Assembly (NCBI GenBank): GCA_937924355.1 | Contig: CALDSY010000083.1 | Location: 1 to 49,286, forward strand | Direction: 5' to 3' | Length of the DNA stretch: 49,286 bases | Origin: an uncultured Caulobacterales bacterium | GTDB taxonomy: Bacteria; Pseudomonadota; Alphaproteobacteria; Caulobacterales; Maricaulaceae | Shown here: piece after piece, positions 41,278 through 49,286 of the stretch | Numbering within the stretch: the stretch's first letter is position 1 | Layout of the letters: the number at the start of each line of letters is the position of its first letter | Program-made: the position numbers and the translations under genes | Notes under the pieces: generated by a model | The model's input: only the letters and a program-made list of their open reading frames with translations | The model's database searches: none | What the model was told of the DNA's origin: nothing

Positions 41278-42168
41278 TTACTTGTCACCGTCGACAACGT
41301 CTTTGGCTTTACCCAAAAGATCTTTGGCGCCGTCTTTGACGGTTTCAGCGCCGTCCTTAACCACATCTGCCGCCTCGCCGGCACCTTCGACGACTTTGTC
41401 TGCTACAGCGCCAGCGCCGTCTTTGAGGTCACCGGCCATTTCGCCCGCTTTCTCCATGGTCGCTTCCGCGCCATCTGCAACTTTCTCGACAACAGTTTCA
41501 GCGCCGCTGGTCATCTTATCCGCTGCGCCGTCCATTTTGTCTTTGATCACTTCGATCGTTGTTGTGGACTCGCCGTCCGCCGGTGCAGAAATACCTTCGA
41601 CATCGTCGGCCGGCGCCGCTTCAGGTGCAGCTGCCGCGACGGGCATAGCGATAGGCGCATCAGATAAAGATCGTAGGTAAGCAATCAGAGCCGCGCGCTT
41701 GGCGGGCTTTTTCTCACCGCCATAACCCATTTTTGTGCCTTTGACATATTTTGCGGGGCGGGTCAGAAACTTGTCCAATTCCTCATAGCCCCAGTCAATG
41801 CCCATGCTGGCCATGCCGGAAGAATAGGAATAGTCGATAGACCCGGCTTTGCGGCCCACAACATTCCAAAGGTTTGGTCCCTGTAGGTTGTCGCCGCCTG
41901 AATTGACTGTGTGGCAGGTTGAGCAGGCTGCAAAATACTTCTTGCCCTTTTCTACATCCATGGCCGCGATCCAATCGGCTTGCGGGAAAGGCAGTTCTTT
42001 CTCTGTCGCTTTGCCCTCATCCTTGGGCTTGCAATCACCGCAATAGGCTAGGCTTTTCGGGGAATCCACATGCATCATGCCATGGGATATTTCCTTGATA
42101 ACCATAAAGCCCAGCGCTGTTGCCAGAATGGCAGCTGCGTATTTATTGAAGGTCAGATCACCGGCCAT
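41278..42168 (-). CDS. Membrane-anchored cytochrome c with repetitive C-tail
   Basis: 296-residue monohaem class I cytochrome c of the c552/CycM type. N-terminal anchor about 8-26; a Cys pair YCGDC (42-46); the haem site CSTCH (82-86) and axial Met147 in KGTKMGYGG. The segment 195-296 is unusual: after an Ala/Pro linker it is an Ala/Lys/Asp/Glu-rich amphipathic repeat (KVADGAEATMEKAGEM, DLKDGAGAVADKVVEG, VVKDGAETVKDGAKDLLGK), like LEA or apolipoprotein-type helices. Likely carries electrons to an oxidase; the tail's role is unknown. Divergent from kdsB. Confidence 0.9.
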   Translation of the reverse strand: MAGDLTFNKYAAAILATALGFMVIKEISHGMMHVDSPKSLAYCGDCKPKDEGKATEKELPFPQADWIAAMDVEKGKKYFAACSTCHTVNSGGDNLQGPNLWNVVGRKAGSIDYSYSSGMASMGIDWGYEELDKFLTRPAKYVKGTKMGYGGEKKPAKRAALIAYLRSLSDAPIAMPVAAAAPEAAPADDVEGISAPADGESTTTIEVIKDKMDGAADKMTSGAETVVEKVADGAEATMEKAGEMAGDLKDGAGAVADKVVEGAGEAADVVKDGAETVKDGAKDLLGKAKDVVDGDK

Positions 42169-42307
42169 AGTCTCGTCCTGTCAGCTTACGGGCTCGAATT
42201 TGTCGCTTTACTATTAAAATAAAGGTACCAAGCCAACCGAATTTCTGCGTTTTTACGAATACAGTCTTGCGGCGAAGGGTCGCAAAGGCTTTAAGGCGGG
42301 TTCGATT

Positions 42308-43033
42308 ATGCGCACACTGATTGTCATACCGGCTCGCATGGCGAGCACACGACTGCCGGATAAACCGCTGGCCGATATTCATGGAAAACCCATGATCGTC
42401 CATGTTTATGAGCGGTCAATCGCGGCTAATATAGGACCTGTCATTGTTGCCTGTGCAGAGCCCGAAATTGCTGAAGTTATTAAGAAAATCGGGGGCCAAG
42501 CCATTCTGACCAACCCCGCCTTACCATCAGGGACGGACCGGGTGAAAGCCGCCGTTGATGAGTTCGACCCAGATGGGGAATTTGATGTGATCGTCAATGT
42601 GCAAGGAGATATGCCGGCCATTGACCCAGATATTATCGCTCAAACAGTCAAGGTTCTGGCGCAGAATGAGACCGCGGACATGGCGACGGCCGTCGTTCAT
42701 ACAAATTCAGAGCGGGAAATATCAGATCCCAATGTGGTCAAGGCTATCTTGGCAAAAGACGGGCGGGCGCTTTATTTCACGCGGGCGGCAGCGCCCAGCG
42801 GAGATGGCGGTGTCTGGCATCATGTGGGTCTCTATGCCTATCGCCGGGCGGCGCTGGATAAATTCTGTCAGCTGGATCCATCTGCGCTTGAAATTCGAGA
42901 GCGTCTAGAGCAATTACGGGCTCTGGAAAATGGTATGACAATTTACGCAACAGAGCTGAAGACGGCGCCCGATGGTGTCGATACGCCAGAAGACCTGGCG
43001 CGGGCGCGGGCCATTTTGGGGGCAAAGACATGA
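42308..43033 (+). CDS. kdsB: CMP-KDO synthetase
   Basis: 3-deoxy-manno-octulosonate cytidylyltransferase activates KDO with CTP for lipopolysaccharide inner-core synthesis. 241 residues. N-terminal IPARMASTRLPDKPLADIHGKPM is the nucleotide-binding signature, with NVQGDMPAIDP and HVGLYAYRRAAL further on. The stop overlaps the pheA start by 4 bases. First of a three-gene operon kdsB-pheA-YHS. Confidence 0.96.
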   Translation: MRTLIVIPARMASTRLPDKPLADIHGKPMIVHVYERSIAANIGPVIVACAEPEIAEVIKKIGGQAILTNPALPSGTDRVKAAVDEFDPDGEFDVIVNVQGDMPAIDPDIIAQTVKVLAQNETADMATAVVHTNSEREISDPNVVKAILAKDGRALYFTRAAAPSGDGGVWHHVGLYAYRRAALDKFCQLDPSALEIRERLEQLRALENGMTIYATELKTAPDGVDTPEDLARARAILGAKT

Positions 43034-43869
43034 CAGGCCAAATCCATTATCAAGGCGAACCGGGCGCGTTCTCGCATCTGGCTTGTGCACGCTTCTTCCC
43101 GGAATTAACCCCGATGCCCTGCCCAAGTTTCGCCGCCGCCTTTGCCGCCGTTCGGGCCAATAAGGGTGATCTGGCTATGATTCCGGTGGATAATAGCGTG
43201 GCTGGTCGGGTCTCCGATATTTATCATCTTTTGCCAGAAGGCGGACTAAAGATCATCGCTGAGCACTATCTGCCGGTGCATCATAATTTATGGGGCGTGC
43301 CCGGCGCTAAACTTGCGGATATCAAGATTGCCCGGTCCCATCCTATGGCTTTGGGACAGGTTCGAAAACGCCTGGCGGGGTGGGATATCACCCCCAAGAC
43401 CGATACTGATACGGCGGGTGCGGCCCGGCGGGTGGCCGAAAAAGGCGATTCATCTGTCGCGTCCGTTTCGTCGGCGCTGGCTGGCGAAATATACGGGCTG
43501 AGCCTTCTGGCTGAAAACATTGAAGACGCAGCCCACAACACAACCCGGTTCCTGATCTTGTCAGAAAATGGATCCACCTTGCCCGCACCGGATAAACCGG
43601 TTGTGACCAGTTTTGTCTTTCGCGTTCGCAGCGTACCTTCGGCCCTCTACAAAGCGCTTGGCGGGTTCGCCACAAACGGGATCAATATTACCAAACTTGA
43701 GAGCTATATGGTGGGCGGGTCTTTTCAGGCGGCGCAGTTTTATATGGACGTCGAAGCCCATCCAGAAAACGACAACATGAAACTCGCTATGGAAGAGCTG
43801 GGCTTTTTCTCAGAAGAGATCATCATGTTGGGGACATATCCCGCGGACGCGCTCAGAGGTATGTCCTAA
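43030..43869 (+). CDS. pheA: Prephenate dehydratase
   Basis: 279-residue monofunctional prephenate dehydratase converts prephenate to phenylpyruvate for phenylalanine synthesis. Catalytic domain about 1-180 with GEPGAFSHLAC, IPVDNSVAGRVSD and NTTRFLIL (the TRF catalytic motif); ACT domain from about 195 (VFRVRSVPSALYKALGGFATNGINITKLESYM), for Phe feedback. No chorismate mutase domain. Overlaps kdsB by 4 bases and is followed after one base by the YHS gene. Confidence 0.96.
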   Translation: MTGQIHYQGEPGAFSHLACARFFPELTPMPCPSFAAAFAAVRANKGDLAMIPVDNSVAGRVSDIYHLLPEGGLKIIAEHYLPVHHNLWGVPGAKLADIKIARSHPMALGQVRKRLAGWDITPKTDTDTAGAARRVAEKGDSSVASVSSALAGEIYGLSLLAENIEDAAHNTTRFLILSENGSTLPAPDKPVVTSFVFRVRSVPSALYKALGGFATNGINITKLESYMVGGSFQAAQFYMDVEAHPENDNMKLAMEELGFFSEEIIMLGTYPADALRGMS

Positions 43870-43870
43870 A

Positions 43871-44317
43871 ATGCGGGTTTTATTCGCGGCTATCTTGTCG
43901 ATGATGATGCTCTCTTCTTGTTCCGATACGCCGGTCGGCGATTCAGTTTACACAGCCTGGCTCGATGATGATGCGCTGGGTGGATATGATGTGGTCACGT
44001 TTTACTCTGGCAAACCCCTCTTGGGAAAAGAAGACCATCAATTCAAATATATGGGCGTCGATTGGAGCTTTTCGACCCGGGCCAATATGGATCTTTTCAA
44101 AACAAATCCAGAGGCCTTTATCCCGCAATATAGCGGCTATTGCGCTTGGGCGGTTGCCAACGGAAAACTGGCCAAAGGTTCGCCAGACTACTGGCATGTG
44201 CGGGACGGACGACTTTATCTGAATTTTAATCGCCGCATCCAAGAACGCTGGGAGAGAGAAATCCCGTCATTTATCAAAAAAGCGGATGCCTTCTGGCCAG
44301 AGCTGAGCCAGCAATAA
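43871..44317 (+). CDS. YHS-domain lipoprotein
   Basis: 148-residue lipoprotein, lipobox LSSC (Cys17). The YHS-like domain spans about 34-105: GGYDVVTFYSGKPLLGKEDHQFKY, FSTRANMDLFKTNPEAFIPQYSGYCAWAVANGK. YHS domains are small, often metal-linked, and of mostly unknown role. It ends immediately before the nudC stop on the opposite strand, with no gap. Last gene of the kdsB operon. Confidence 0.88.
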   Translation: MRVLFAAILSMMMLSSCSDTPVGDSVYTAWLDDDALGGYDVVTFYSGKPLLGKEDHQFKYMGVDWSFSTRANMDLFKTNPEAFIPQYSGYCAWAVANGKLAKGSPDYWHVRDGRLYLNFNRRIQERWEREIPSFIKKADAFWPELSQQ

Positions 44318-45211
44318 TTACTCCGAGATCCAGTGCCTGAGCAATTGATGGGCAATGGTAAAGCGCGGGGGCCTCATAAAGACTTGGCTTTGCTTGGCAA
44401 ATACGGCTTTCACCTCATCCTTGCTGAACCACTGAGCTTTCTCCAGTTCGTTGGGATTTACAGTGAATTCCGTGGCGTCCGTTTCGCAGGTTAATCCAAT
44501 CATCAGCTGACTTGGAAAGGGCCAGGGCTGGCTGAAAAGATATTTAACATTGCGGACATCAATCCCAACTTCCTCTTGAGATTCCCGGATACAGGCTTCT
44601 TCTATGCTTTCACCTGGTGAAACAAACCCGGCCAGTGCGGAATAAGCACCTTCTGGCCATCCGGGAGAGCGTCCCAATAAGCAATGATCACCGCGCAGGA
44701 TTAGCATAATCGCGACAGGATTGACTCTGGGGAAATGGTCACGGTTGCAATTATCGCAATGGCTATAGAGCCCCCCATTCATCACAATGTTTTTGGTGCC
44801 GCAGGCGGAACAAAATGGATGATGATGAAACCACTGAAAGAGCGCGCGTCCCCGTCCGGCAATGGCCAGATCTTCGGGGGACATGCGGCCGGCGATCATA
44901 CGCATTTCCTGAAACGCATCTTTAGGGATGATCGCCTGATCATCGGCCAGACTAAAGGCAAAAACCGGTGTCTTGCCGTTGAGACCTAAAAATACGGGCG
45001 CCGGTTCAGCGACATTTGTTCCCTTGAGCTCATTTGGGTGTATTTTCCAGAGTTGCCCCTGCTCATTCACAGCTGGACGGCCATCCATAAACAGAACGGC
45101 CTGGCAGTCTTTGTTCTGAAGATGCCCGTTGAGGGCTTCCAAAGTTCGGCCTTCCTCATCATGATCCAGGGGTGCGCCGGCAAATGGCATTATAAAATTG
45201 TCAGTACTCAT
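44318..45211 (-). CDS. nudC: NAD+ diphosphatase NudC
   Basis: 297-residue Nudix hydrolase that cleaves NAD(H) and in E. coli removes NAD caps from RNA. Zinc ribbon CSACG ... CDNC (about 132-153); Nudix box GFVSPGESIEEACIRESQEEVG; and the NudC-specific SQPWPFPSQLM. The three are diagnostic. Convergent with the YHS gene; its 5' side faces the SRP RNA gene. Confidence 0.95.
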   Translation of the reverse strand: MSTDNFIMPFAGAPLDHDEEGRTLEALNGHLQNKDCQAVLFMDGRPAVNEQGQLWKIHPNELKGTNVAEPAPVFLGLNGKTPVFAFSLADDQAIIPKDAFQEMRMIAGRMSPEDLAIAGRGRALFQWFHHHPFCSACGTKNIVMNGGLYSHCDNCNRDHFPRVNPVAIMLILRGDHCLLGRSPGWPEGAYSALAGFVSPGESIEEACIRESQEEVGIDVRNVKYLFSQPWPFPSQLMIGLTCETDATEFTVNPNELEKAQWFSKDEVKAVFAKQSQVFMRPPRFTIAHQLLRHWISE

Positions 45212-45264
45212 GAGCGTCTAGCTATAGGCTTTTTCAAAGAGAGCAACCCGAAAACATTTTAGGA

Positions 45265-45293
45265 TTGATATTTAATCCCGCTTTCGCCATAAG
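45265..45293 (+). promoter_or_regulatory. Candidate promoter of the SRP RNA
   Basis: TTGATA (45265-45270), 17 bases, CATAAG (45288-45293). It would start RNA near 45300, which agrees with the end of the predicted terminal helix. Confidence 0.45.
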
Positions 45294-45299
45294 CCTGCG

Positions 45300-45395
45300 C
45301 GGAAGGCTGGCTTGGACGTAATCCTCGCCAATCCGGTCAGGTCGGGAACGAAGCAGCCGTAACGAGTCTTTTTCGGGTCAGGTTCAGTCTTCCAC
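45300..45395 (+). ncRNA. ffs: Signal recognition particle RNA (4.5S type)
   Basis: RNA of the SRP, which with Ffh targets nascent membrane proteins. The conserved hairpin is GGTCAGGTCG-GGAA-CGAAGCAGCC, with the GGAA tetraloop at 45345-45348; compared with E. coli the closing pairs are C-G/G-C rather than C-G/C-G, a paired change. Outer helices are CTCG/CGAG, CTGGCTTG (45307-45314) with CGGGTCAG (45374-45381), and GGAAG with CTTCC at the ends. A T-rich stretch follows. Position before dnaX is usual in alphaproteobacteria. The ends are approximate by a few bases. Confidence 0.88.
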
Positions 45396-45462
45396 CTTTT
45401 ATTGTTTTCTTTTCTCATTTCTGACCCTTTAATCTCACCCAACGACTCCGTATAAGGCTCCA

Positions 45463-47205
45463 ATGAGCGAGTCTCCCAATACGCAGACCTATCAGGTACT
45501 GGCCCGGAAATACCGGCCGACGACCTTTGAAGATATGATCGGACAGGAGTCCATGGTCACAACCTTGACCAATGCTTTCAAGGCCGGCCGGATTGCCCAT
45601 GCATTCATGCTGACCGGTGTGCGCGGGATTGGGAAAACAACAACAGCCAGATTGCTCGCCCGTGCGCTCAACTATCAAAGCGACGAAGTCGAAGGTCCGT
45701 CTACAGACCTCGCATCGCCGGGCATTCATTGCGAAGCCATCATGGCATCATCCCATATGGATGTGCTGGAAATGGATGCGGCGTCGCGCACAGGCGTCGA
45801 GAACATGCGCGAGCTCTTGGACGGTGTGCGTTATGCGCCCGTATCAGCCCGCTACAAGGTTTATATCATCGACGAAGTGCACATGCTCTCGACGGGCGCG
45901 TTTAATGCGCTCTTGAAAACCCTTGAGGAACCACCGGATCATGCGAAATTTATTTTCGCCACCACGGAAATTCGCAAAGTTCCCGTAACGGTCCTATCCC
46001 GCTGTCAGCGTTTTGATCTCCGTCGGGTCGAAGCAGCCCTGCTCAAAGACCATTTGAGCCGCATATGTGATTCCGAAAAGGTCAAAGTCGACGCAGCAGG
46101 CCTTGGCTTATTGTCCCGGGCAGCTGAAGGCTCGGTCAGAGACGCGCTCTCACTTCTAGATCAGGCCATTGTGCAAGGTGGTCTTGACGGGTCTGCGGTG
46201 ACCTTGGACGAGGTCCAATCCATGCTAGGTCTGGCCGACCGGGGCCGTGTCGTAAATTTGTTTGATAGCGCCGCCACTGGCGATGCCGCCGCCGCGCTGA
46301 CAGAAATGCGCGCCCAATATGATGATGGGGCCGACCCAATTGTTATTATGCGGGACCTTCTGGATATCTGCCACGAGGTCAGCCGAGCCAAAACCTTGGG
46401 TGACAATGCTGAATTTGACAGTTCTCCTGATCAGGCCAAACAGTTAAAGACATTGGCCGAGGGCCTAACCACCGGTCAGCTAACGCGTATTTGGCAGATG
46501 CTGCTGAAATCATACAGTGAGGTGCGGACCGCGCCGGTGCCTCTGGCTGCAGCGGAAATGGCCCTGCTGAAAATCTCTATTGCCGGAGAGATGCCGCCGC
46601 CAGAGCTGGCGGCGGAAATTCTCAAGGAAATCAAATCGGGAAATTTTAAAGCGCCAGTTATCTCTCCAGTCAAATCAGGTAGCGGGCGGCAGCCAGAGCC
46701 GGTCATGACCGACACAGGTGGTGGCCCCGCCGCAATGACTGTGCCGCAGCCCGTACCTGTTTCTGAACCCACATTGCAAATCAACAGCCTGGCGGAGTTC
46801 GCCGAGCATCTCCCTGACAGTCAGATCCAGCTAAAATATGATGTGGAGCGCTATGTCCGGGTGGTCCGGTTTAAACCGGGTTCCATCACCATTGCCAAAA
46901 TGGAACAGGCCCCGGTCACGCTCGTTGGACGTATGGTCGAAGTGTTAAGAGAAATGACGGGCGAGCTTTGGCTGGTTGATCAGGTTGACGGGGAGGGCGC
47001 GCCGACTTTGGCAGATGCCCGCAAAACGGCCATAGCCGAGCAAGACGCTCGGGATCGGTCCCATCCGGCCTTTGAACATTCACTGCTTAAAAAAGCCAAG
47101 CTCCTTGAAATTCGCGACGTCCCGACTACATCAGAAACAAATATCATCGCCGCCGATTTCGGCGCCAAACCCCAGGAATACAGTTCAGAGGAAGATGACG
47201 CATGA
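45463..47205 (+). CDS. dnaX: DNA polymerase III tau/gamma subunit
   Basis: 580-residue clamp-loader ATPase that joins the replicase and loads the sliding clamp. AAA+ core: RKYRPTTFEDMIGQE, Walker A TGVRGIGKTT (51-60), Walker B region YIIDEVHMLSTGAFNALLK, sensor/arginine-finger region ATTEIRKVPVTVLSRCQRF; then collar and polymerase-binding domains to the C-terminus. The four-Cys zinc module between Walker A and B is reduced to one Cys (Cys90), as I recall for other alphaproteobacterial DnaX. Ends in a 4-base overlap with ybaB. Confidence 0.97.
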   Translation: MSESPNTQTYQVLARKYRPTTFEDMIGQESMVTTLTNAFKAGRIAHAFMLTGVRGIGKTTTARLLARALNYQSDEVEGPSTDLASPGIHCEAIMASSHMDVLEMDAASRTGVENMRELLDGVRYAPVSARYKVYIIDEVHMLSTGAFNALLKTLEEPPDHAKFIFATTEIRKVPVTVLSRCQRFDLRRVEAALLKDHLSRICDSEKVKVDAAGLGLLSRAAEGSVRDALSLLDQAIVQGGLDGSAVTLDEVQSMLGLADRGRVVNLFDSAATGDAAAALTEMRAQYDDGADPIVIMRDLLDICHEVSRAKTLGDNAEFDSSPDQAKQLKTLAEGLTTGQLTRIWQMLLKSYSEVRTAPVPLAAAEMALLKISIAGEMPPPELAAEILKEIKSGNFKAPVISPVKSGSGRQPEPVMTDTGGGPAAMTVPQPVPVSEPTLQINSLAEFAEHLPDSQIQLKYDVERYVRVVRFKPGSITIAKMEQAPVTLVGRMVEVLREMTGELWLVDQVDGEGAPTLADARKTAIAEQDARDRSHPAFEHSLLKKAKLLEIRDVPTTSETNIIAADFGAKPQEYSSEEDDA

Positions 47206-47522
47206 AAGATCTAATGGGCCTGATGAAACAAGCCAAGGAAATGCAAGCCAAAATGCAAGAGGCGCAAAGCCAAGTTGCCGATATAGAGGCCACAGGCCGC
47301 TCAGGGGCTGGCATGGTAGAAATTACCATGACGGGCGAAGGCAATATGAAGGGCCTGAAAATTGATCCCAGCTTGATGAGCGAAGAGGCGGAAATCCTCG
47401 AAGATCTGATCGTGGCCGCGTTCCAGGACGCCAAAGTCAAACTGGACGAAGCCCGGGCCGAGACCATGAAATCAGCCTTTGGCGGTATGGAATTGCCGCC
47501 TGGTATGAAAATGCCGTTTTAG
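47202..47522 (+). CDS. ybaB: YbaB/EbfC nucleoid-associated protein
   Basis: 106-residue DNA-binding protein of the YbaB/EbfC family, dimers that coat or bend DNA. The look is MKDLMGLMKQAKEMQAKMQEAQ (long N-terminal helix), the beta sheet SGAGMVEITMTGEGNMKGLKID and the C-terminal helix. Translation coupled to dnaX. In many genomes recR follows; here a gamma-glutamyltransferase follows after a terminator. Confidence 0.94.
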   Translation: MKDLMGLMKQAKEMQAKMQEAQSQVADIEATGRSGAGMVEITMTGEGNMKGLKIDPSLMSEEAEILEDLIVAAFQDAKVKLDEARAETMKSAFGGMELPPGMKMPF

Positions 47523-47524
47523 AT

Positions 47525-47553
47525 TTGTAAAAATCGTCAGAACACATGATAAT
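47525..47553 (+). promoter_or_regulatory. Candidate ggt promoter overlapping the ybaB terminator
   Basis: TTGTAA (47525-47530), a 17-base spacer, GATAAT (47548-47553): 4/6 and 5/6 matches to sigma70 hexamers. Transcription would begin near 47560, inside the terminator loop. Confidence 0.5.
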
Positions 47554-47582
47554 CTCCGAATGAAAGCTTCGGGGATTTTTTT
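47551..47582 (+). terminator. dnaX-ybaB terminator abutting the ggt start
   Basis: Stem AATCTCCGAA / TTCGGGGATT (one G-T pair), 7-base loop, then a run of seven T that ends at the base before the ggt ATG. The 3' arm contains the GGGG likely used as the ggt ribosome-binding site. Confidence 0.8.
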
Positions 47583-49286
47583 ATGCGACTGATATTCGGA
47601 CTGACAGCCGCTTTTTTCTTGGCAGGGACGGCCTTTGCCAAAGAACCTTTGAAACCTCCGGCCGTCACATTTGACAGTCGCACATCTCCGCAGATTTCCG
47701 AGAACGGCATGGTCGCGGCGCAAGAAGCTATTGCGGCAGGTGTTGGTCGCGAGATTTTGCGTCGGGGCGGCAATGCGGTAGATGCGGCCGTCGCGACGGG
47801 GTTTGCTCTGGCGGTCACCCATCCACAGGCCGGTAATCTGGGCGGCGGTGGTTTCATGATGGCCTCTAAGGCTGATGGCGAGGTCCTTGCCATTGATTTT
47901 CGCGAAATGGCCCCCGCTGCCGCGACCGGGGATATGTTTTTGGGCGCTGATGGTGAGGTTGACCGGGACGTGTCCTGGTGGTCCCACAAAGCGGCCGGCG
48001 TTCCGGGCACAGTTATGGGCCTGCTGGATGCGCTGGACGCCCACGGCACCATGAGCCCGCGCGAGGTCATTGGGCCGGCAATCCGTCTTGCCGAACGCGG
48101 TTTTCCTATTTCTTATTCCCAGTCCGCGTCCTTCGCCAAGTACAAAGACTCGCTCTTCAAAGACTCGTCAACGGTTGACTATTTCTTCAAGCCCGGCGGG
48201 AAGGTGTATCAAAAAGGAGAGGTCCTCAAACAAAAGGACCTGGCAGGGACCTTGCGCCGGATTGTCGAAAAAGGACGTGATGGATTTTACAAAGGTAAGA
48301 CGGCTGATCTGATCGTCGCAGAGATGCAGGACGGCGGCGGCTTGATCACCCATGAAGACCTGACCAATTATCATTCCGTGTTTCGAAAACCAGTCTCCGG
48401 CACCTATCGGGGTTACGAAATTTTCTCCATGCCGCCGCCGTCCTCTGGCGGGGTGCATATCGTGCAAATGTTGGGCGTTTTGGCAGGCTATGATTTGAAA
48501 TCTGATGGCCATAACAGCGCCGCTTATCTGCATAAGCTGATTGAGGTCATGCGGAGGGCTTATGCGGACCGCTCTAAACATCTGGGCGATCCGGACTTTT
48601 ATGATGTGCCGATTGCGGCTCTGACGGGGAAAAAATACGCCGATCAGACACGCAAAACTATCGATCTAAAAAAGGCCAGTCGTTCCAGCGACATCGCGCC
48701 GACGACGATGTTTCCGGATGAAAGCCCGGCGACCACACATTATTCGGTCATGGATAAATGGGGCAATGCCGTGGCTGTGACATATACTTTGAACTTTTCT
48801 TACGGCAGCGGGCATACGGTAGACGGGGCAGGCTTCCTCTTGAATAATGAAATGGATGATTTCTCTTCCAAGCCCGGCGTACCGAATTATTACGGCCTCA
48901 TTGGCGCGGAGGCGAATGCGATCGAGCCGCGTAAACGCCCGCTCTCATCCATGAGCCCGTCCATCGTGCGCAAAAATGGCCGCAACGTTCTTGTGACGGG
49001 ATCTATTGGCGGCTCGACGATTATTACCCAGGCCTTGCAGGTCATTTTAAATGTCGTCGAATTTGATATGAATGTTCAGGCCGCGGTTCAGGCACCGCGC
49101 CTGCATCATCAATGGCTTCCCGATTTGGTCTTTGTTGAGCCCGGAATCTCGGTCGATACGGTCGGAATTCTTGAGGGTATGGGCCATATCATATCGCGGG
49201 AAGAAGACGGATCCCTCACCCAAGACATCAATGGCCGCGCCAATAGTGTGGCCTGGGACGGCACTTATTTCTACGGCGCTGCAGAT
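47583..49286 (+). CDS. ggt: Gamma-glutamyltransferase (3' end outside window)
   Basis: Periplasmic N-terminal nucleophile hydrolase that cleaves gamma-glutamyl bonds, as in glutathione. Signal peptide MRLIFGLTAAFFLAGTAFA-KEP. 568 codons are seen; the family usually has about 570-590, and the visible end (FYGAAD) is the usual near-terminal region. Autoprocessing at Thr384 in ATTHYSVMDKWGNAVAVTYT would give the large and small subunits. Substrate residues include RRGGNAVDAAVA and NLGGGGFMM at the start of the large subunit, and SSMSPSIV and GSIGGSTI in the small. The ATG directly follows a terminator T-run, so the ribosome site lies inside the terminator stem. Confidence 0.95.
   Translation, partial: MRLIFGLTAAFFLAGTAFAKEPLKPPAVTFDSRTSPQISENGMVAAQEAIAAGVGREILRRGGNAVDAAVATGFALAVTHPQAGNLGGGGFMMASKADGEVLAIDFREMAPAAATGDMFLGADGEVDRDVSWWSHKAAGVPGTVMGLLDALDAHGTMSPREVIGPAIRLAERGFPISYSQSASFAKYKDSLFKDSSTVDYFFKPGGKVYQKGEVLKQKDLAGTLRRIVEKGRDGFYKGKTADLIVAEMQDGGGLITHEDLTNYHSVFRKPVSGTYRGYEIFSMPPPSSGGVHIVQMLGVLAGYDLKSDGHNSAAYLHKLIEVMRRAYADRSKHLGDPDFYDVPIAALTGKKYADQTRKTIDLKKASRSSDIAPTTMFPDESPATTHYSVMDKWGNAVAVTYTLNFSYGSGHTVDGAGFLLNNEMDDFSSKPGVPNYYGLIGAEANAIEPRKRPLSSMSPSIVRKNGRNVLVTGSIGGSTIITQALQVILNVVEFDMNVQAAVQAPRLHHQWLPDLVFVEPGISVDTVGILEGMGHIISREEDGSLTQDINGRANSVAWDGTYFYGAAD

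Noticed and set aside
42290-42306. GGTTCGATT resembling a tRNA T-loop before kdsB
   Set aside because: No acceptor stem, D-arm or anticodon arm can be built around it.
45291-45299. Alternative 5' end of the SRP RNA paired AAGCCTG with CAGGTT
   Set aside because: It competes with the longer CTGGCTTG/CGGGTCAG helix and overlaps the likely -10 element.
47084-47100. A-rich run CTTAAAAAAG near the end of dnaX as a frameshift site
   Set aside because: It does not match the X-XXY-YYZ pattern in the zero frame and lies too near the C-terminus to yield a gamma-like product.

Overview
The window looks like a chromosomal segment of a stalked or dimorphic-type alphaproteobacterium, most likely a marine member of the Maricaulales/Hyphomonadaceae side of the Caulobacterales. 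Base composition is moderate (about half GC by eye). The evidence is the Caulobacter-type tight-adherence pilus locus (pilA-cpaABCDEF-tadBC), an FzlA-like GST homologue, the alphaproteobacterial SRP RNA next to dnaX-ybaB, a DnaX without the zinc-finger cysteines, and several full CtrA-type boxes (TTAA-N7-TTAA) in front of genes. No phage, insertion sequence, CRISPR array, tRNA or rRNA was seen.

Layout. 1-2.4 kb (minus): end of queG, fzlA-like GST, cation diffusion facilitator. 2.5-6.8 kb (plus): M1 aminopeptidase lipoprotein and a PiT-like permease. 6.8-13.1 kb (minus): gltD, a GFA/CENP-V zinc protein and gltB, joined by two 4-base overlaps. 13.6-15.6 kb (plus): uppP and a beta-lactamase-fold serine hydrolase. 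15.6-17.0 kb (minus): a lipoprotein methyltransferase and a DUF1993 protein. 17.2-18.4 kb (plus): a compact SPFH / ribbon-helix-helix / DUF4177-like operon whose terminator lies inside the opposing glycosyltransferase gene (18.4-19.6 kb). 19.9-24.8 kb (plus): nrdA, an exported beta-barrel-like protein, nrdB and a tyrosine-phosphatase-like gene. 24.8-37.2 kb: the complete Tad/Cpa pilus locus with TadE-like pseudopilins and a free-standing secretin-N-domain protein upstream on minus and a TadD-like lipoprotein downstream on minus. 37.3-42.2 kb: M17 aminopeptidase, acyltransferase-3 protein, MarR regulator, NlpC/P60 hydrolase and a membrane-anchored cytochrome c. 42.3-45.2 kb: kdsB-pheA-YHS lipoprotein, and nudC facing them. 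45.3-49.3 kb: SRP RNA, dnaX, ybaB and a nearly complete gamma-glutamyltransferase cut by the window end.

Regulatory reading. Paired NrdR-type boxes, each pair 31 bases apart, precede both nrdA and nrdB, and full CtrA boxes precede nrdA and the exported-protein gene between them. Further full or near-full CtrA boxes precede the TadE genes, pilA and cpaA. This suggests that nucleotide supply, one envelope protein and pilus assembly share cell-cycle control. The CtrA and NrdR assignments are motif matches by eye and were not tested. Most of the window is ordinary chromosomal housekeeping. The best candidates for a second look are the nrdA-OMP-nrdB locus with its duplicated translation leader, the SPFH/RHH/DUF4177 micro-operon, the GFA gene inside the glutamate synthase operon, and the ggt promoter nested in the ybaB terminator.
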